45,764 nt of DNA. It comes from Prolixibacteraceae bacterium (GTDB taxonomy: Bacteria > Bacteroidota > Bacteroidia > Bacteroidales > Prolixibacteraceae). How positions within the stretch are numbered: position 1 is the stretch's first letter; each line of letters starts with the position of its first letter. The notes under the pieces are model-generated. The model was not told the origin of the DNA. It saw only the letters and a list, made by a program, of their open reading frames with translations, and did no database searches. The DNA lies in the NCBI GenBank assembly GCA_947475715.1, contig CANJNY010000026.1, forward strand, positions 1 to 45,764, written 5' to 3'. The position numbers and the translations under genes are program-made. This document shows, piece after piece, positions 7,900 to 16,950 of the stretch.

Positions 7900-9621
7900 A
7901 TGAGTAATATAGAATTAAGTGAACAGGAATTGATCCGACGTGGTTCATTGCAGAAGCTGCGTGATCTGGGGATCAACCCTTATCCGGCTAATGAATTTAA
8001 AATCAACACTAACGCCAAAGAGATACTCACTACATTTAATCCTGATATTCCTAATCTTCAGGAGGTGGTTTTTGCAGGACGATTGATGAGCCAGCGTATC
8101 ATGGGCAAAGTCTCTTTTGGAGAACTTCAGGATGAAACCGGACGGATTCAGATCTATATCAGCCGTGATGAGATCTGCCCGGGAGAAGATAAAACACTTT
8201 ATAATGAGGTGTTTAAAAAGCTGTTGGATATTGGTGATATCATTGGCGTTATGGGGTATGTTTTTATTACCCAAATGGGCGAGACTACCATTCATGTGCG
8301 GGAATTTGTTTTGCTGAGTAAGTCAATCAAACCGCTCCCGGTAGTAAAGGAGAAGGATGGCCGGACCTTTGATGCATTCACCGATCCTGAACAGCGGTAT
8401 CGTCAACGTTACCTGGATCTGATCGTTAATCCTCATGTTAAGGAGGTGTTCCTAAAACGGACTAAGATCATTAACCAGATGCGCGAATTATTTAATGAAC
8501 GTGGATATATCGAGGTCGAAACACCAATATTGCAGCCAATTCCAGGTGGTGCCTCGGCCCGTCCGTTCATGACCCATCATAATGCACTCAATATGCCGCT
8601 CTATCTCAGGGTTGCTAATGAATTATATTTAAAACGATTGATTGTCGGAGGATTCGAAGGAGTCTATGAATTCTCGAAGGACTTCAGGAATGAAGGGATG
8701 GATCGGACCCATAATCCTGAATTTACAGTTATGGAGATCTATGTTGCCTACAAGGACTACCACTGGATGATGGATTTTACCGAGGAGATGATTGAACGTG
8801 TCGCTATGGCGCTTCATGGTAAGACCTTAATTCCGGTAGGTGATAAGCAGATTGATTTTAAACGCCCTTTCAAACGGATCACCATGTTCGAGTCAATAAG
8901 GGAACATACCGGTTATGATATTTCAGGGATGGATGAAGATGGTCTGCGTGAGGTATGCCAAAATATTGGCGTTGAATACGATAAGACCATGGGGAAAGGC
9001 AAATTAATAGATGAGATCTTTGGTGAAAAATGCGAAGGTCATTATATTCAACCAACTTTTATCACCGATTATCCCGTTGAAATGTCACCATTATGCAAGA
9101 AACATCGTGATAACCCTGATCTTACCGAGCGGTTTGAACTCATGGTAAACGGTAAAGAGTTGTGTAATGCCTACTCAGAGCTCAATGATCCGATCGATCA
9201 GCTGGATCGTTTTCAGGAGCAGCTTCGCCTTTCGGAGAAGGGGGATAATGAAGCAATGTTTATAGACCTGGATTTTGTGCGTGCGCTGGAGTACGGCATG
9301 CCACCTACCTCAGGGATGGGAATTGGTATTGACAGGCTTACCATGTTAATGACAAATTCTGCTTCGATACAGGATGTGCTCCTGTTCCCGCAGATGAAAC
9401 CCGAAAAAAGGGCAGAAGAAGATCCGGCAGAAAAATATATCGAGCTGGGAATTCCATATGAATGGGTAGAGATTTTGATGAAAATGGGATATAAAAGAGT
9501 ATCCCAGCTAAAAGAGGTTAAACCGGCTAAATTATTCAACGATATCTGTGGTTATAATAAAAAAAATCAGCTTGGGCTACCTAATCCTGCGGCTAACGAT
9601 GTGTCAAATTGGTTAAATTAA
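7900..9621 (+). CDS. lysS: Lysyl-tRNA synthetase, class II
   Basis: 573 residues. The N-terminal OB-fold anticodon-binding domain (about 50-170, including GRIQIYISRDEI) is followed by the class II catalytic core. That core shows motif 2 FRNEGMDRTHNPEFTVMEIY near residue 260 and motif 3 GMGIGIDRLTMLM near 471. The enzyme charges tRNA-Lys in the cytoplasm. After motif 3 and the short LLFPQMKPE segment the protein continues for about 70 residues (IPYEWVEILMKMGYKRVSQL). I recall similar tails in Bacteroidota LysRS, and their role is not clear to me. The ATG has a weak GAAGG-like element upstream. It is the first gene of a tight operon with gpsA (12 bases) and pgi (11 bases), sharing one promoter and one terminator. 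Confidence 0.97.
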   Translation: MSNIELSEQELIRRGSLQKLRDLGINPYPANEFKINTNAKEILTTFNPDIPNLQEVVFAGRLMSQRIMGKVSFGELQDETGRIQIYISRDEICPGEDKTLYNEVFKKLLDIGDIIGVMGYVFITQMGETTIHVREFVLLSKSIKPLPVVKEKDGRTFDAFTDPEQRYRQRYLDLIVNPHVKEVFLKRTKIINQMRELFNERGYIEVETPILQPIPGGASARPFMTHHNALNMPLYLRVANELYLKRLIVGGFEGVYEFSKDFRNEGMDRTHNPEFTVMEIYVAYKDYHWMMDFTEEMIERVAMALHGKTLIPVGDKQIDFKRPFKRITMFESIREHTGYDISGMDEDGLREVCQNIGVEYDKTMGKGKLIDEIFGEKCEGHYIQPTFITDYPVEMSPLCKKHRDNPDLTERFELMVNGKELCNAYSELNDPIDQLDRFQEQLRLSEKGDNEAMFIDLDFVRALEYGMPPTSGMGIGIDRLTMLMTNSASIQDVLLFPQMKPEKRAEEDPAEKYIELGIPYEWVEILMKMGYKRVSQLKEVKPAKLFNDICGYNKKNQLGLPNPAANDVSNWLN

Positions 9622-9633
9622 TACGTCGGAAAG

Positions 9634-10638
9634 ATGAATGAAATTAACGAAAAAAGCAGGGTGGGAATTATCGGAAGCGGAAGCTGGGCTACGGCTCTGG
9701 CCAAGATTCTGATCTATAACCTACCTGAATTAAATTGGTTTATCCGTAAGGAGGAGAATATCGAGTTGTTTAAAAAATTCCGGCATAATCCTAACTACTT
9801 GAGATCAGTAGAGTTCGAGATGTCGCGGATAAATTTTTATACCGACATCAATGAGATTGTCAAAAACTCAGATATCCTGGTCTTCGTGACCCCCTCCGCT
9901 TTCCTGAAAGACACTTTAAGCCATCTAAAAGTTGATATTGGAGATAAGTATGTGATCTCTGCAATCAAGGGAATTATTCCGGATGATAACCTGGTGGTTG
10001 GCGAATTCTTTCATGAATTCTACGATGTTCCATTTGATCAGTTTGGGGTTATTGCAGGCCCCTGCCACGCCGAAGAGGTGGCACGTGATCTCCTTTCATA
10101 CCTCACTATTGCCAGCCCCGATGTGAAACGGGCAAGGCAATTTGCCATGTTGCTTGAGAGCCCCTCAATTCGCACTCATATTTCTGATGATATCTGGGGA
10201 ACTGAATATTCGGCCGTACTCAAAAATATTATGGCCATCGCCTGCGGAATCTCCCATAGTTTGCGCTATGGTGATAATTTTCAGGCTGTGCTGATGTCTA
10301 ATGCAATCCAGGAGATTAAACGTTTTGTCGATACGGTACATCCAATCACAAGGGATATCAAATCCTCAGCATATCTGGGTGACCTGCTGGTTACGGGATA
10401 TTCACACTTTTCGCGAAACCGCGCCTTCGGTACCATGATCGGGAAAGGGTATACCGTCCGTTCTGCAATGCTCGAAATGGACATGATCGCAGAGGGCTAC
10501 TATGCCACAAAATGTATTAAAGAGCTTAATTTACAGTATCATATCAATATGCCGATCACCGATTCGGTTTATAATATAATCTACGAAAATATTTCACCGG
10601 CCATTGAGATCCGGTTATTAACAGAACATTTGCGCTAA
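9634..10638 (+). CDS. gpsA: Glycerol-3-phosphate dehydrogenase [NAD(P)+]
   Basis: 334 residues. The N-terminal Rossmann motif is [11 protein letters not shown] at 11-21. Next come [14 protein letters not shown] and [11 protein letters not shown], and then the catalytic-lysine segment [13 protein letters not shown] near 195 and GDLLVTGYS. These are the standard GpsA elements. The enzyme reduces dihydroxyacetone phosphate to sn-glycerol 3-phosphate, the backbone for membrane phospholipids. It lies 12 bases after lysS and 11 bases before pgi, so it is very probably translated from the same mRNA. The start ATG is preceded by a GGAAAG Shine-Dalgarno-like element, better than those of most genes here. 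Confidence 0.96.
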   Translation: MNEINEKSRVGIIGSGSWATALAKILIYNLPELNWFIRKEENIELFKKFRHNPNYLRSVEFEMSRINFYTDINEIVKNSDILVFVTPSAFLKDTLSHLKVDIGDKYVISAIKGIIPDDNLVVGEFFHEFYDVPFDQFGVIAGPCHAEEVARDLLSYLTIASPDVKRARQFAMLLESPSIRTHISDDIWGTEYSAVLKNIMAIACGISHSLRYGDNFQAVLMSNAIQEIKRFVDTVHPITRDIKSSAYLGDLLVTGYSHFSRNRAFGTMIGKGYTVRSAMLEMDMIAEGYYATKCIKELNLQYHINMPITDSVYNIIYENISPAIEIRLLTEHLR

Positions 10639-10649
10639 TTCATTATTTT

Positions 10650-11996
10650 ATGGAGAATATTTCATTACACCTTGATAAAGTTTACAGCTTTGTCCCTTCT
10701 GAAAATATTGTAGCCTACAAAGAAGCTGCAGAAAAACAAAATATTGCACTGCGCGATAAATCAGGCAAAGGGAACGATTTTCTGGGTTGGGTCGACCTGC
10801 CATCCTCTATTTCTGAATCACTGCTTGAAGAGGTTGAGAAAGTTTCGCTAAAACTGCAGTCAAAACACCTTGAGGTATTTGTCGTTATTGGAATTGGCGG
10901 TTCATACCTCGGAAGCAAGGCTGTTATTGATGCCCTTTCCGACTCTTTTGCACAAATTAAAGGGAGTTTCGAGGCCCCACTGGTGGTATTTGCCGGTCAG
11001 AATATCAGCGAGGATTATCTTTTCGAATTACGCGACCTTCTTGATAATAAGGAGTGGGCTTGCGCAATCATCTCTAAATCGGGAACAACCACAGAACCGG
11101 CATTGGCTTTCAGGCTATTGAAACAGGATCTTGAAGATAAATATGGGGTCGAAGAGGCGCGTAAACGGATTATTGCCATCACCGACGAATCGCGTGGTGC
11201 ATTAAAAACCCTGGCTAATGAGGAGGGTTATAAGACCTTTGTTATCCCTGATGACGTGGGAGGGCGCTATTCGGTATTGACCCCTGTGGGTTTGATTGCC
11301 ATAGCCATTGCAGGATTCAACGTACGCGAACTGGTAAACGGAGCAAAATCAATGGAACTGGCCTGCGGAGCAGATGTTCCGTTTGAGGAAAATATAGCGG
11401 CTCAATATGCTGCAGCCCGAAATGCACTCTACAAGAGTGGTAAGAAGGTCGAGATCATGGTGAATTATAACCCTAAACTTCACTTTTTCGCCGAATGGTG
11501 GAAACAACTTTATGGTGAAAGTGAGGGTAAAGAACTCAAAGGAATCTTCCCTGCAAGTGTTGATTTCTCGAGTGACTTACACTCTATGGGTCAGTATATT
11601 CAGGAAGGTGAACGGATTTTATTCGAAACCGTCCTTTCTGTGGAAAATGTAAATAATGAAGTGCTTGTCCCCGAAGATAAGGCCGATCTGGATAAACTTA
11701 ATTTCCTTGCCGGCAAAAGGGTCGACTATGTGAATAAAATGGCTGAACTTGGCACCAGTATTGCCCATGTCGATGGTGGTGTTCCAAATATCAGGATTAG
11801 CATCCCTAAATTAAACGAGTATTACCTTGGACAATTGATCTATTTCTTTGAGATCGCCTGCGGAATCAGTGGTTATATCCTCGATGTTAATCCATTTGAT
11901 CAGCCGGGTGTCGAGGCATACAAGAAAAATATGTTTGCCCTGCTCGAAAAACCAGGTTTCGAAAAAGAGACTGCCGAGATTAAGGCAAGGTTGTAA
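10650..11996 (+). CDS. pgi: Glucose-6-phosphate isomerase
   Basis: 448 residues, the compact form found in Firmicutes and Bacteroidota rather than the roughly 550-residue E. coli form. Sugar-phosphate isomerase motifs include [19 protein letters not shown] near 75-93, [33 protein letters not shown], and a C-terminal [17 protein letters not shown]. The enzyme interconverts glucose 6-phosphate and fructose 6-phosphate in glycolysis and gluconeogenesis. It is the last gene of the lysS-gpsA-pgi operon, and its stop codon overlaps the first base of a long palindrome that probably terminates transcription. The grouping of a tRNA synthetase with central-metabolism enzymes suggests constitutive growth-linked expression (inference). 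Confidence 0.97.
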   Translation: MENISLHLDKVYSFVPSENIVAYKEAAEKQNIALRDKSGKGNDFLGWVDLPSSISESLLEEVEKVSLKLQSKHLEVFVVIGIGGSYLGSKAVIDALSDSFAQIKGSFEAPLVVFAGQNISEDYLFELRDLLDNKEWACAIISKSGTTTEPALAFRLLKQDLEDKYGVEEARKRIIAITDESRGALKTLANEEGYKTFVIPDDVGGRYSVLTPVGLIAIAIAGFNVRELVNGAKSMELACGADVPFEENIAAQYAAARNALYKSGKKVEIMVNYNPKLHFFAEWWKQLYGESEGKELKGIFPASVDFSSDLHSMGQYIQEGERILFETVLSVENVNNEVLVPEDKADLDKLNFLAGKRVDYVNKMAELGTSIAHVDGGVPNIRISIPKLNEYYLGQLIYFFEIACGISGYILDVNPFDQPGVEAYKKNMFALLEKPGFEKETAEIKARL

Positions 11997-12046
11997 TTTC
12001 AAATAAACCCCGAAGGTTTTCAAAACCTTCGGGGTTTATTTGAAAT
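11996..12046. terminator. Perfect 25-bp palindrome, bidirectional terminator
   Basis: Two perfect 25-bp arms (11996-12020 and 12022-12046) flank a single C. The centre reads CCCCGAAGGTTTTCAAAACC and continues into TTCGGGG, flanked by AT-rich outer arms that provide the A/T runs for both directions. It lies between the convergent pgi and Rpn-like genes and can terminate both. The RNA form would be a hairpin with a GC-rich inner stem and an AU outer stem. Confidence 0.75.
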
Positions 12047-12081
12047 TGGTAATCGCCATTTACTGGATGGTCAAAACCTTA

Positions 12082-12957
12082 TTACCTTATTGTTTCAATT
12101 TCCTGTTCCGAAAGGCCGGTGAGTTTCGAAATATCCGGAGATGATAATCCCATTTTAAGTGCATTTCTCACAATGAATATTTTTTCTTGTTCAATACCCT
12201 GCTCAATACCCTTCAGCAAACCCTGTTCTTCCCCCTGCTCCATTCCGGTTTCAAAAGAATCGGCCATGATTGTTTTTTCGGTGCTGATATAATCCCAGTA
12301 TTTGTCGTAAGTCTCAAGCTCCCCCTTGGATAAGGCGCTCTCCAGAATCAGGTCAGAGGCCTCCTTAATTTCAGGAACATCCAGGAAGTCTGAAGATATC
12401 CCTTCCTGCTGATCGCTGATCTCCGACAAAAAGCGCAGCCATAATACCTGCAATCGCTTGTCTGTAAATTTTTTCGATTGGAATTTGGGAAGTTCAATGA
12501 AGATGAATTCAAGCCCTTCGATTACCTTTTCGCTCTCCTGAGTATGGATTATTTTATAATGATGGAGGTAATTCTCTGACTTATTATCAAAATTTTCGTT
12601 GATGATATTCAGCGAGTAAACCGGTTGCAGTCCTTTGTAATGGATCCCTTTGCCTACCTGCTTAATATATGCTTTTGAGGCATTGAAAAGAACCCTGCTT
12701 TTGAAACTGTCGGTCCAGAGCATTTGCATCTCGACGATAAATTGCTCCCCTTTTTCGTCTATGCACCGCACATCGACAATTGAATTCTTAAAGATCGGGA
12801 TTTCGGGAACCAGTTCGGCAGGCAGATATTCGAGCGACACAATTTTCTTACCATCCGCCAATGGCATCACTGCATTGAGGAAACTTTTAAGCAGATGGGG
12901 ATGATCGCCAAAAATTCGCTTAAAGGTCAAATCATTTTTCGGATCGAGGTAACGCAT
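12082..12957 (-). CDS. Rpn-family PD-(D/E)XK nuclease / transposase-related protein
   Basis: 291 residues. The N-terminus MRYLDPKNDLTFKRIFGD is the signature of the PD-(D/E)XK nuclease-family putative transposases related to Rpn. The catalytic core is visible as SIVDVRCIDEKGEQFIVEMQM at about 59-79 (Asp, then Glu-x-Gln). The C-terminal part carries Gly-Gln-rich repeats (GMEQGEEQGLLKGIEQGIEQ), probably a coiled coil, ending in a short helix-turn-helix-like segment (MGLSSPDISKLTGLSEQEI). Known: Rpn proteins promote RecA-independent recombination in E. coli and have been linked to phage defence. Here it is a single gene without terminal inverted repeats, so it is not an insertion sequence in itself. 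Its promoter TTG-N17-TATCTTTG is at 12978-13005. An internal ATG at 12267 could give a 61-residue C-terminal product. Confidence 0.85.
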   Translation of the reverse strand: MRYLDPKNDLTFKRIFGDHPHLLKSFLNAVMPLADGKKIVSLEYLPAELVPEIPIFKNSIVDVRCIDEKGEQFIVEMQMLWTDSFKSRVLFNASKAYIKQVGKGIHYKGLQPVYSLNIINENFDNKSENYLHHYKIIHTQESEKVIEGLEFIFIELPKFQSKKFTDKRLQVLWLRFLSEISDQQEGISSDFLDVPEIKEASDLILESALSKGELETYDKYWDYISTEKTIMADSFETGMEQGEEQGLLKGIEQGIEQEKIFIVRNALKMGLSSPDISKLTGLSEQEIETIR

Positions 12958-12977
12958 AGTGCATATAGTCTATATTA

Positions 12978-13005
12978 CAAAGATACGACTAAAAAGTGTC
13001 AGCAA
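12978..13005 (-). promoter_or_regulatory. Promoter of the Rpn-like gene: TTG-N17-TATCTTTG
   Basis: On the minus strand TTG (13005-13003) precedes TATCTTTG (12985-12978) by 17 bases. The -7 box ends 20 bases before the ATG. Confidence 0.6.
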
Positions 13006-13090
13006 TAATTCATATTAAAATTATTTATCTTCGTGAACCAGTAATTCCGAAACTATTCTTTTGGTCATAACCCCCTGGAAAGCTCTGACT

Positions 13091-15265
13091 ATGCAAAAAA
13101 ATATCTGTGCTATCTTCCTTTCCATAACGTTCTGCTCTGCTTTTCTGACAGCCAAATCCAATTCCCGGCCCACCGGACTCATGGTGGAATTTCTGCGTAA
13201 CCCCGCAGAGGGAAACGTCAATACACCTTTCCCAAATTTTTCGTGGATTGTAAATGGTGAGGATTCGCAGAATGCTTATCATATTCTTGTCGCCACCTCC
13301 CGCAGGAAACTTGACACCGGTTTTGGCGATTTGTGGGATAGCGGGAAGATAATTTCGAAAGAATCTGTTAACATAACCTATAAGGGAGTGCCACTGAATT
13401 CCAATACATCCTATTTCTGGATCGTGCGAATTGGAACCCTTAAGTCAAAATCATTTTCTATTTCTGACATTCAGGAATTTAAAACCGGAACTTTCGGGGA
13501 CGGATCATCCGTGTCGGTAATGCCACTGGTTAAGCACCCGATCCGTCCAATGGAGATTGTCCGAAAAAATCTCATGGGTAACTATTTTGCAGATTTTGGA
13601 AAAGCAGCATTTGGTACCCTTAGGGTTCAGATCGAAAGTCAGATTTCCGATTCGGTGTTGGTCTACCTGGGCGAAAAACTTGAATCCCCCGGTTGTATTA
13701 AACGTAATCCAGAAGGGAACATCCGCAGCCGCTTGATCAAATTGAATATTGAAAAGGGGTCACGCTGGTATGAGCTAACGATTCCCCACATTCCACGAAA
13801 TTCGAAATATCCGGCTATCGTTATGCCGCCCCAAGTGGGTGAAGTCACCCCGTTTCGCTATTGTGAAATTGAAACTCATTCGCCCGCCACTACCTGCCGG
13901 GCAGTTAAACAGCTTGCGGTTAATTATTACTGGGATGATACCGCAAGTAGTTTTACATGCTCCGATACAATCCTGAATAAAGTTTGGGATTTATGTAAAT
14001 ACTCTATTAAGGCAACCACCTTCTGCGGTGTTTATGTCGATGGCGACAGGGAGCGGATTCCATACGAGGCGGATGCCTACATTAACCAGCTTGGTCATTA
14101 CTGTACCGACAGGGAGTACAGCCTGGCCCGGTATTCGCATGAATATCTGATGATGCATCCAACCTGGCCTACCGAATGGATTATGCATTCCGTAATGATG
14201 GCTTATGCCGATTACCTCTACACCGGAGATCAGAAATCTTTGGAGAAATTTTATAACGATCTTAAAAATAAGAGTTTAATCTCACTTGAACGGGAGGATG
14301 GATTGATAAGTACAAAGACCCCACTTTTGAACGACACCGTTTTACACGCCATTCATATTCAGGGACCTATAAGAGATATTGTGGACTGGCCACAGATTGA
14401 ACGGGATGGGAATGAGATGCCTGATGTGAATACCGTTGTCAATGCTTTTCATTATCATGCACTCACTTTAATGGCCAGGATTGCGAAAGCCCTCGAAAAA
14501 CAGGATGATGAACTGTTTTTTAAGAACCGGGCAGAAAAGGTTAAAATGGCGGTCAATAAAATCTTTTTTGATCAGCATAAAAAGCAATACCGTGATGGGG
14601 AGGGTTCAGACCATACTTCTCTTCATGCAAATATCTTCCCCCTCGCGTTTGGTCTGGTCCCCGAGGCATTTGTTTCGGAGGTTGCGGCTTTAATCCGGTC
14701 AAAAGGGATGAGATGCAGTGTTTATGCCTCGCAATACCTGCTTGAGTCACTTTATGCGGCAGGGGAAGACAAGGCGGCGCTCGATCTGATGCGTTCGACA
14801 GGAGACCGCAGTTGGTGGAATATGATCCGCGCAGGTTCAACAATTACACTCGAGGCGTGGGATATTAAATTCAAACCCAATCTCGACTGGAACCATGCAT
14901 GGGGTGCTGTTCCTGCCAATATGGTTACGCGGGGTTTCTGGGGAATCGTGCCGCTATCACCTGGCTTTGAAGCAGTGCAGATTAAGCCCCAAACGGGGGG
15001 ATTAACCGGGTCAACAATTCAAACCCCGACTATCAGAGGGGCAATAAATTGCAGTTTCAAGACAGATAATCAAACCAGTTTTGACCTGAATGTCTCTGTT
15101 CCATCGAATATGAAGACCGTCGTATGGGTCCCGCTCCGCGATATCGTAAATCCAATTCTAAAGGTTAATGGACAATCTGTTGCAGCCCGGCAGCAGGGGA
15201 AGTTTTTCGTCGTTAAAACAGAGGGCGGTGAGACCAGGTTTTTAGTGCAAAAAGGGTCTCAATAG
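13091..15265 (+). CDS. GH78 alpha-L-rhamnosidase, exported
   Basis: 724 residues from the ATG at 13091; an in-frame TTG at 13061 would add ten residues before the signal peptide and is less likely. The signal peptide is NICAIFLSITFCSAFLTA. An Fn3-like domain follows (NPAEGNVNTPFPNFSW, AYHILVATS, LWDSGKI, NTSYFWIVRI). The (alpha/alpha)6 catalytic barrel shows VDGDRERIPYEADAYINQLG, the counterpart of the usual DCPQRDE...GDA segment of GH78, then TLEAWDIKFKPNLDWNHAWG and GFWGIVPLSPGFE. GH78 enzymes release terminal alpha-L-rhamnose from plant or microbial polysaccharides and glycosides. Arg-Glu and the following Glu-Ala-Asp fit the acidic catalytic cluster. No lipobox is seen, so the protein is probably periplasmic or secreted. 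There is no adjacent SusC/SusD pair. Confidence 0.88.
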   Translation: MQKNICAIFLSITFCSAFLTAKSNSRPTGLMVEFLRNPAEGNVNTPFPNFSWIVNGEDSQNAYHILVATSRRKLDTGFGDLWDSGKIISKESVNITYKGVPLNSNTSYFWIVRIGTLKSKSFSISDIQEFKTGTFGDGSSVSVMPLVKHPIRPMEIVRKNLMGNYFADFGKAAFGTLRVQIESQISDSVLVYLGEKLESPGCIKRNPEGNIRSRLIKLNIEKGSRWYELTIPHIPRNSKYPAIVMPPQVGEVTPFRYCEIETHSPATTCRAVKQLAVNYYWDDTASSFTCSDTILNKVWDLCKYSIKATTFCGVYVDGDRERIPYEADAYINQLGHYCTDREYSLARYSHEYLMMHPTWPTEWIMHSVMMAYADYLYTGDQKSLEKFYNDLKNKSLISLEREDGLISTKTPLLNDTVLHAIHIQGPIRDIVDWPQIERDGNEMPDVNTVVNAFHYHALTLMARIAKALEKQDDELFFKNRAEKVKMAVNKIFFDQHKKQYRDGEGSDHTSLHANIFPLAFGLVPEAFVSEVAALIRSKGMRCSVYASQYLLESLYAAGEDKAALDLMRSTGDRSWWNMIRAGSTITLEAWDIKFKPNLDWNHAWGAVPANMVTRGFWGIVPLSPGFEAVQIKPQTGGLTGSTIQTPTIRGAINCSFKTDNQTSFDLNVSVPSNMKTVVWVPLRDIVNPILKVNGQSVAARQQGKFFVVKTEGGETRFLVQKGSQ

Positions 15266-15331
15266 TAAGAGGATAATTGACAGGGACAGTGCTCATCAAT
15301 CAGAATTGTGTCATCATTGATCTTTCCATTA

Positions 15332-15360
15332 TTGCTTTTTGACTTATTGTATTATTTTTG
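15332..15360 (+). promoter_or_regulatory. Promoter TTG-N18-TATTTTTG
   Basis: TTG at 15332-15334 and TATTTTTG at 15353-15360 are 18 bases apart, close to the Bacteroidota consensus. The predicted start of transcription near 15366 leaves no leader for an ATG at 15371 and supports the ATG at 15419. Confidence 0.6.
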
Positions 15361-15418
15361 GATCATATAAATGAACCTCACTCGAATCGATATCGAATAT
15401 AAACGTAAAAATCCTGTA

Positions 15419-16330
15419 ATGCCTTATTTTTTGATACTCCTGATCCCGTTCATTCTACTCGCCTGTAATTCACCTCAGCAGAAAAATACAGGAGACTCTG
15501 CCGGGGATGCGACTAACCATGGTGTTGACACGGCACGAATCGAACAGATCAGAATAACCACTGCTGCGCAGTATCTTCAGGTAATCGACACCCTTGACCG
15601 CGGAGAGCTCTCATCACTCTACGTGGCAGCAACCTTATTGAAAAATGGCGTTGCTGATTCATTGACGTGTGACTCTCTTTTTGCCGTTTATTCCGATTTT
15701 TTAAACCGCGTTGCTGAGGGTTATCTCGAGAATAACGAAAAAGCAGGCATTGATCTTTTAAATTCCCCCTCTGCAGAAAAAATAGAGCAGTGGAAGATCA
15801 CCTTTGCCAACTACGGAATTCATCTTGACTCATTAAATGAAGCTTATTTGCTTAAGCCCAATAGTGCCTTTCTCTTGTTGGTTTTTGGAGATGAATTAAC
15901 CACTGCTTATCGTCAGTTTCTAACACTGGTTTCCGAAGAGGAAAAGAGGTGGACCAAAGGAGAGTGGCAAAACTTCAAGGCTAGAGATTTGCTGATAACA
16001 ACAATAATAACATGGGAGAATTTTATTCATCAATACCCCGGTTTTATTTCAATCAGGGATGCCAGACAACGGTATGCCCAATCGCTTGGCGATTTTTTGG
16101 CGGGAACAACACATTCAAATGTTTTTGATCCGGAAACCTATCTTTTAAATGACAGTTCGAAACTTTCATTTGAATTATTAATCCTGAAAAACCCTCAAAG
16201 TGTAAGTGCGGAAATTGTAAAAACTTACCTCGAAATGCTTAAAACTGATAATCTCAGGTATTCCGAAAAGGTTGACTCCTTTCTGCTGAATAAGGTTTAT
16301 GCGGCGGAATTATTTGTTGAAAATAATTAA
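15419..16330 (+). CDS. Lipoprotein of unknown function, about 300 residues
   Basis: 303 residues from the ATG at 15419. An upstream in-frame ATG at 15371 would add 16 mostly charged residues before the signal sequence and would leave almost no leader. The signal sequence PYFLILLIPFILLAC ends in a good lipobox (LLAC), so the protein is probably anchored by a lipidated Cys in the periplasm or outer membrane. The rest is helical and Leu-rich with regular Asp/Glu (DTLDRGELSSLYVAATLLKN, LFGDELTTAYRQFL-like segments). I do not recognise the family. It lies between the GH78 gene and a smaller lipoprotein gene starting 58 bases later on the same strand; the two could be cotranscribed. Confidence 0.7.
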   Translation: MPYFLILLIPFILLACNSPQQKNTGDSAGDATNHGVDTARIEQIRITTAAQYLQVIDTLDRGELSSLYVAATLLKNGVADSLTCDSLFAVYSDFLNRVAEGYLENNEKAGIDLLNSPSAEKIEQWKITFANYGIHLDSLNEAYLLKPNSAFLLLVFGDELTTAYRQFLTLVSEEEKRWTKGEWQNFKARDLLITTIITWENFIHQYPGFISIRDARQRYAQSLGDFLAGTTHSNVFDPETYLLNDSSKLSFELLILKNPQSVSAEIVKTYLEMLKTDNLRYSEKVDSFLLNKVYAAELFVENN

Positions 16331-16388
16331 TCATCTGATAAATAATGATATAGTATTAAATTTTTCGCTGAAAGGGAGGGGCTATACT

Positions 16389-16739
16389 ATGACCAGGGTC
16401 ATATTGGAGCTTGTTTTGATCACTTTTGTATCCGGGCGGCTTCTGACGGGTTGTTCTCCCAAAGACAAAATTGAAAATCCAGGAACTATTACCAGGATTG
16501 GCGAGATCGTAGATTTCTCGGAGGTCGGAATTTATACAAAAACCGCCAGCCAACCTTTATTCATAAAAGGTAGTGCTGTTAAAAGTGATATCGTAGTCAC
16601 AGTAAGTGGCGATTTTGAGATTGCTCTGCAAGACACTATCTATTTGGAAAAGATCATAATCCCGGCATCCTTAGCCGATAAATCAACAACCATTCATATC
16701 CGATGCGCACCGGCTAAACCTGGAAATATCAACTTGTAA
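16389..16739 (+). CDS. Small lipoprotein with Ig-like beta domain, probably truncated
   Basis: 116 residues from the ATG at 16389, chosen because a strong AAAGGGAGGGG ribosome site lies just upstream and the signal sequence with lipobox (LLTGC) starts here. The mature part resembles an Ig-like repeat common in Bacteroidota surface proteins: PLFIKGSAVKSDIVVTVSGD, then FEIALQDTIYL, then TIHIRCAPAKPG. It stops abruptly after KPGNINL, where such domains normally continue with another strand. If one base is added near 16722, the frame reads on for about 44 codons to a TAG near 16855, beginning KYQLVNSTNDFKS. This suggests a frameshift or an old truncation, but the short product could also be real. 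Confidence 0.55.
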   Translation: MTRVILELVLITFVSGRLLTGCSPKDKIENPGTITRIGEIVDFSEVGIYTKTASQPLFIKGSAVKSDIVVTVSGDFEIALQDTIYLEKIIIPASLADKSTTIHIRCAPAKPGNINL

Positions 16740-16883
16740 ACTCGACTAACGATTTCAAATCGACAGCAGATAATATCCATGCCTATGATGCAATTTCATC
16801 CTTTGTCGTTGCAAAGCGCAATACGCCATTCGCTGCACCACCTGCAGTAAATTAGCAGAGGTGGTTTATTGCTCTCTTTTTTG

Positions 16884-16891
16884 TACTTTTG
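16884..16891 (+). promoter_or_regulatory. -7 box (TACTTTTG) of the pseudouridine synthase gene
   Basis: TACTTTTG matches TAnnTTTG. Transcription would start near 16897, so the open frame's GTG at 16861 cannot be the start codon for this transcript. Confidence 0.55.
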
Positions 16892-16950
16892 AACCTTTTA
16901 TCATGCATATTCAGTGCATGTACAAGAGACAACAATATAATCAAAAGTAT

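Noticed and set aside
12082-12957. A complete insertion sequence around the Rpn-like gene
   Set aside because: The palindrome at 11996-12046 serves as a terminator, and no matching terminal inverted repeats or target duplications flank the gene.
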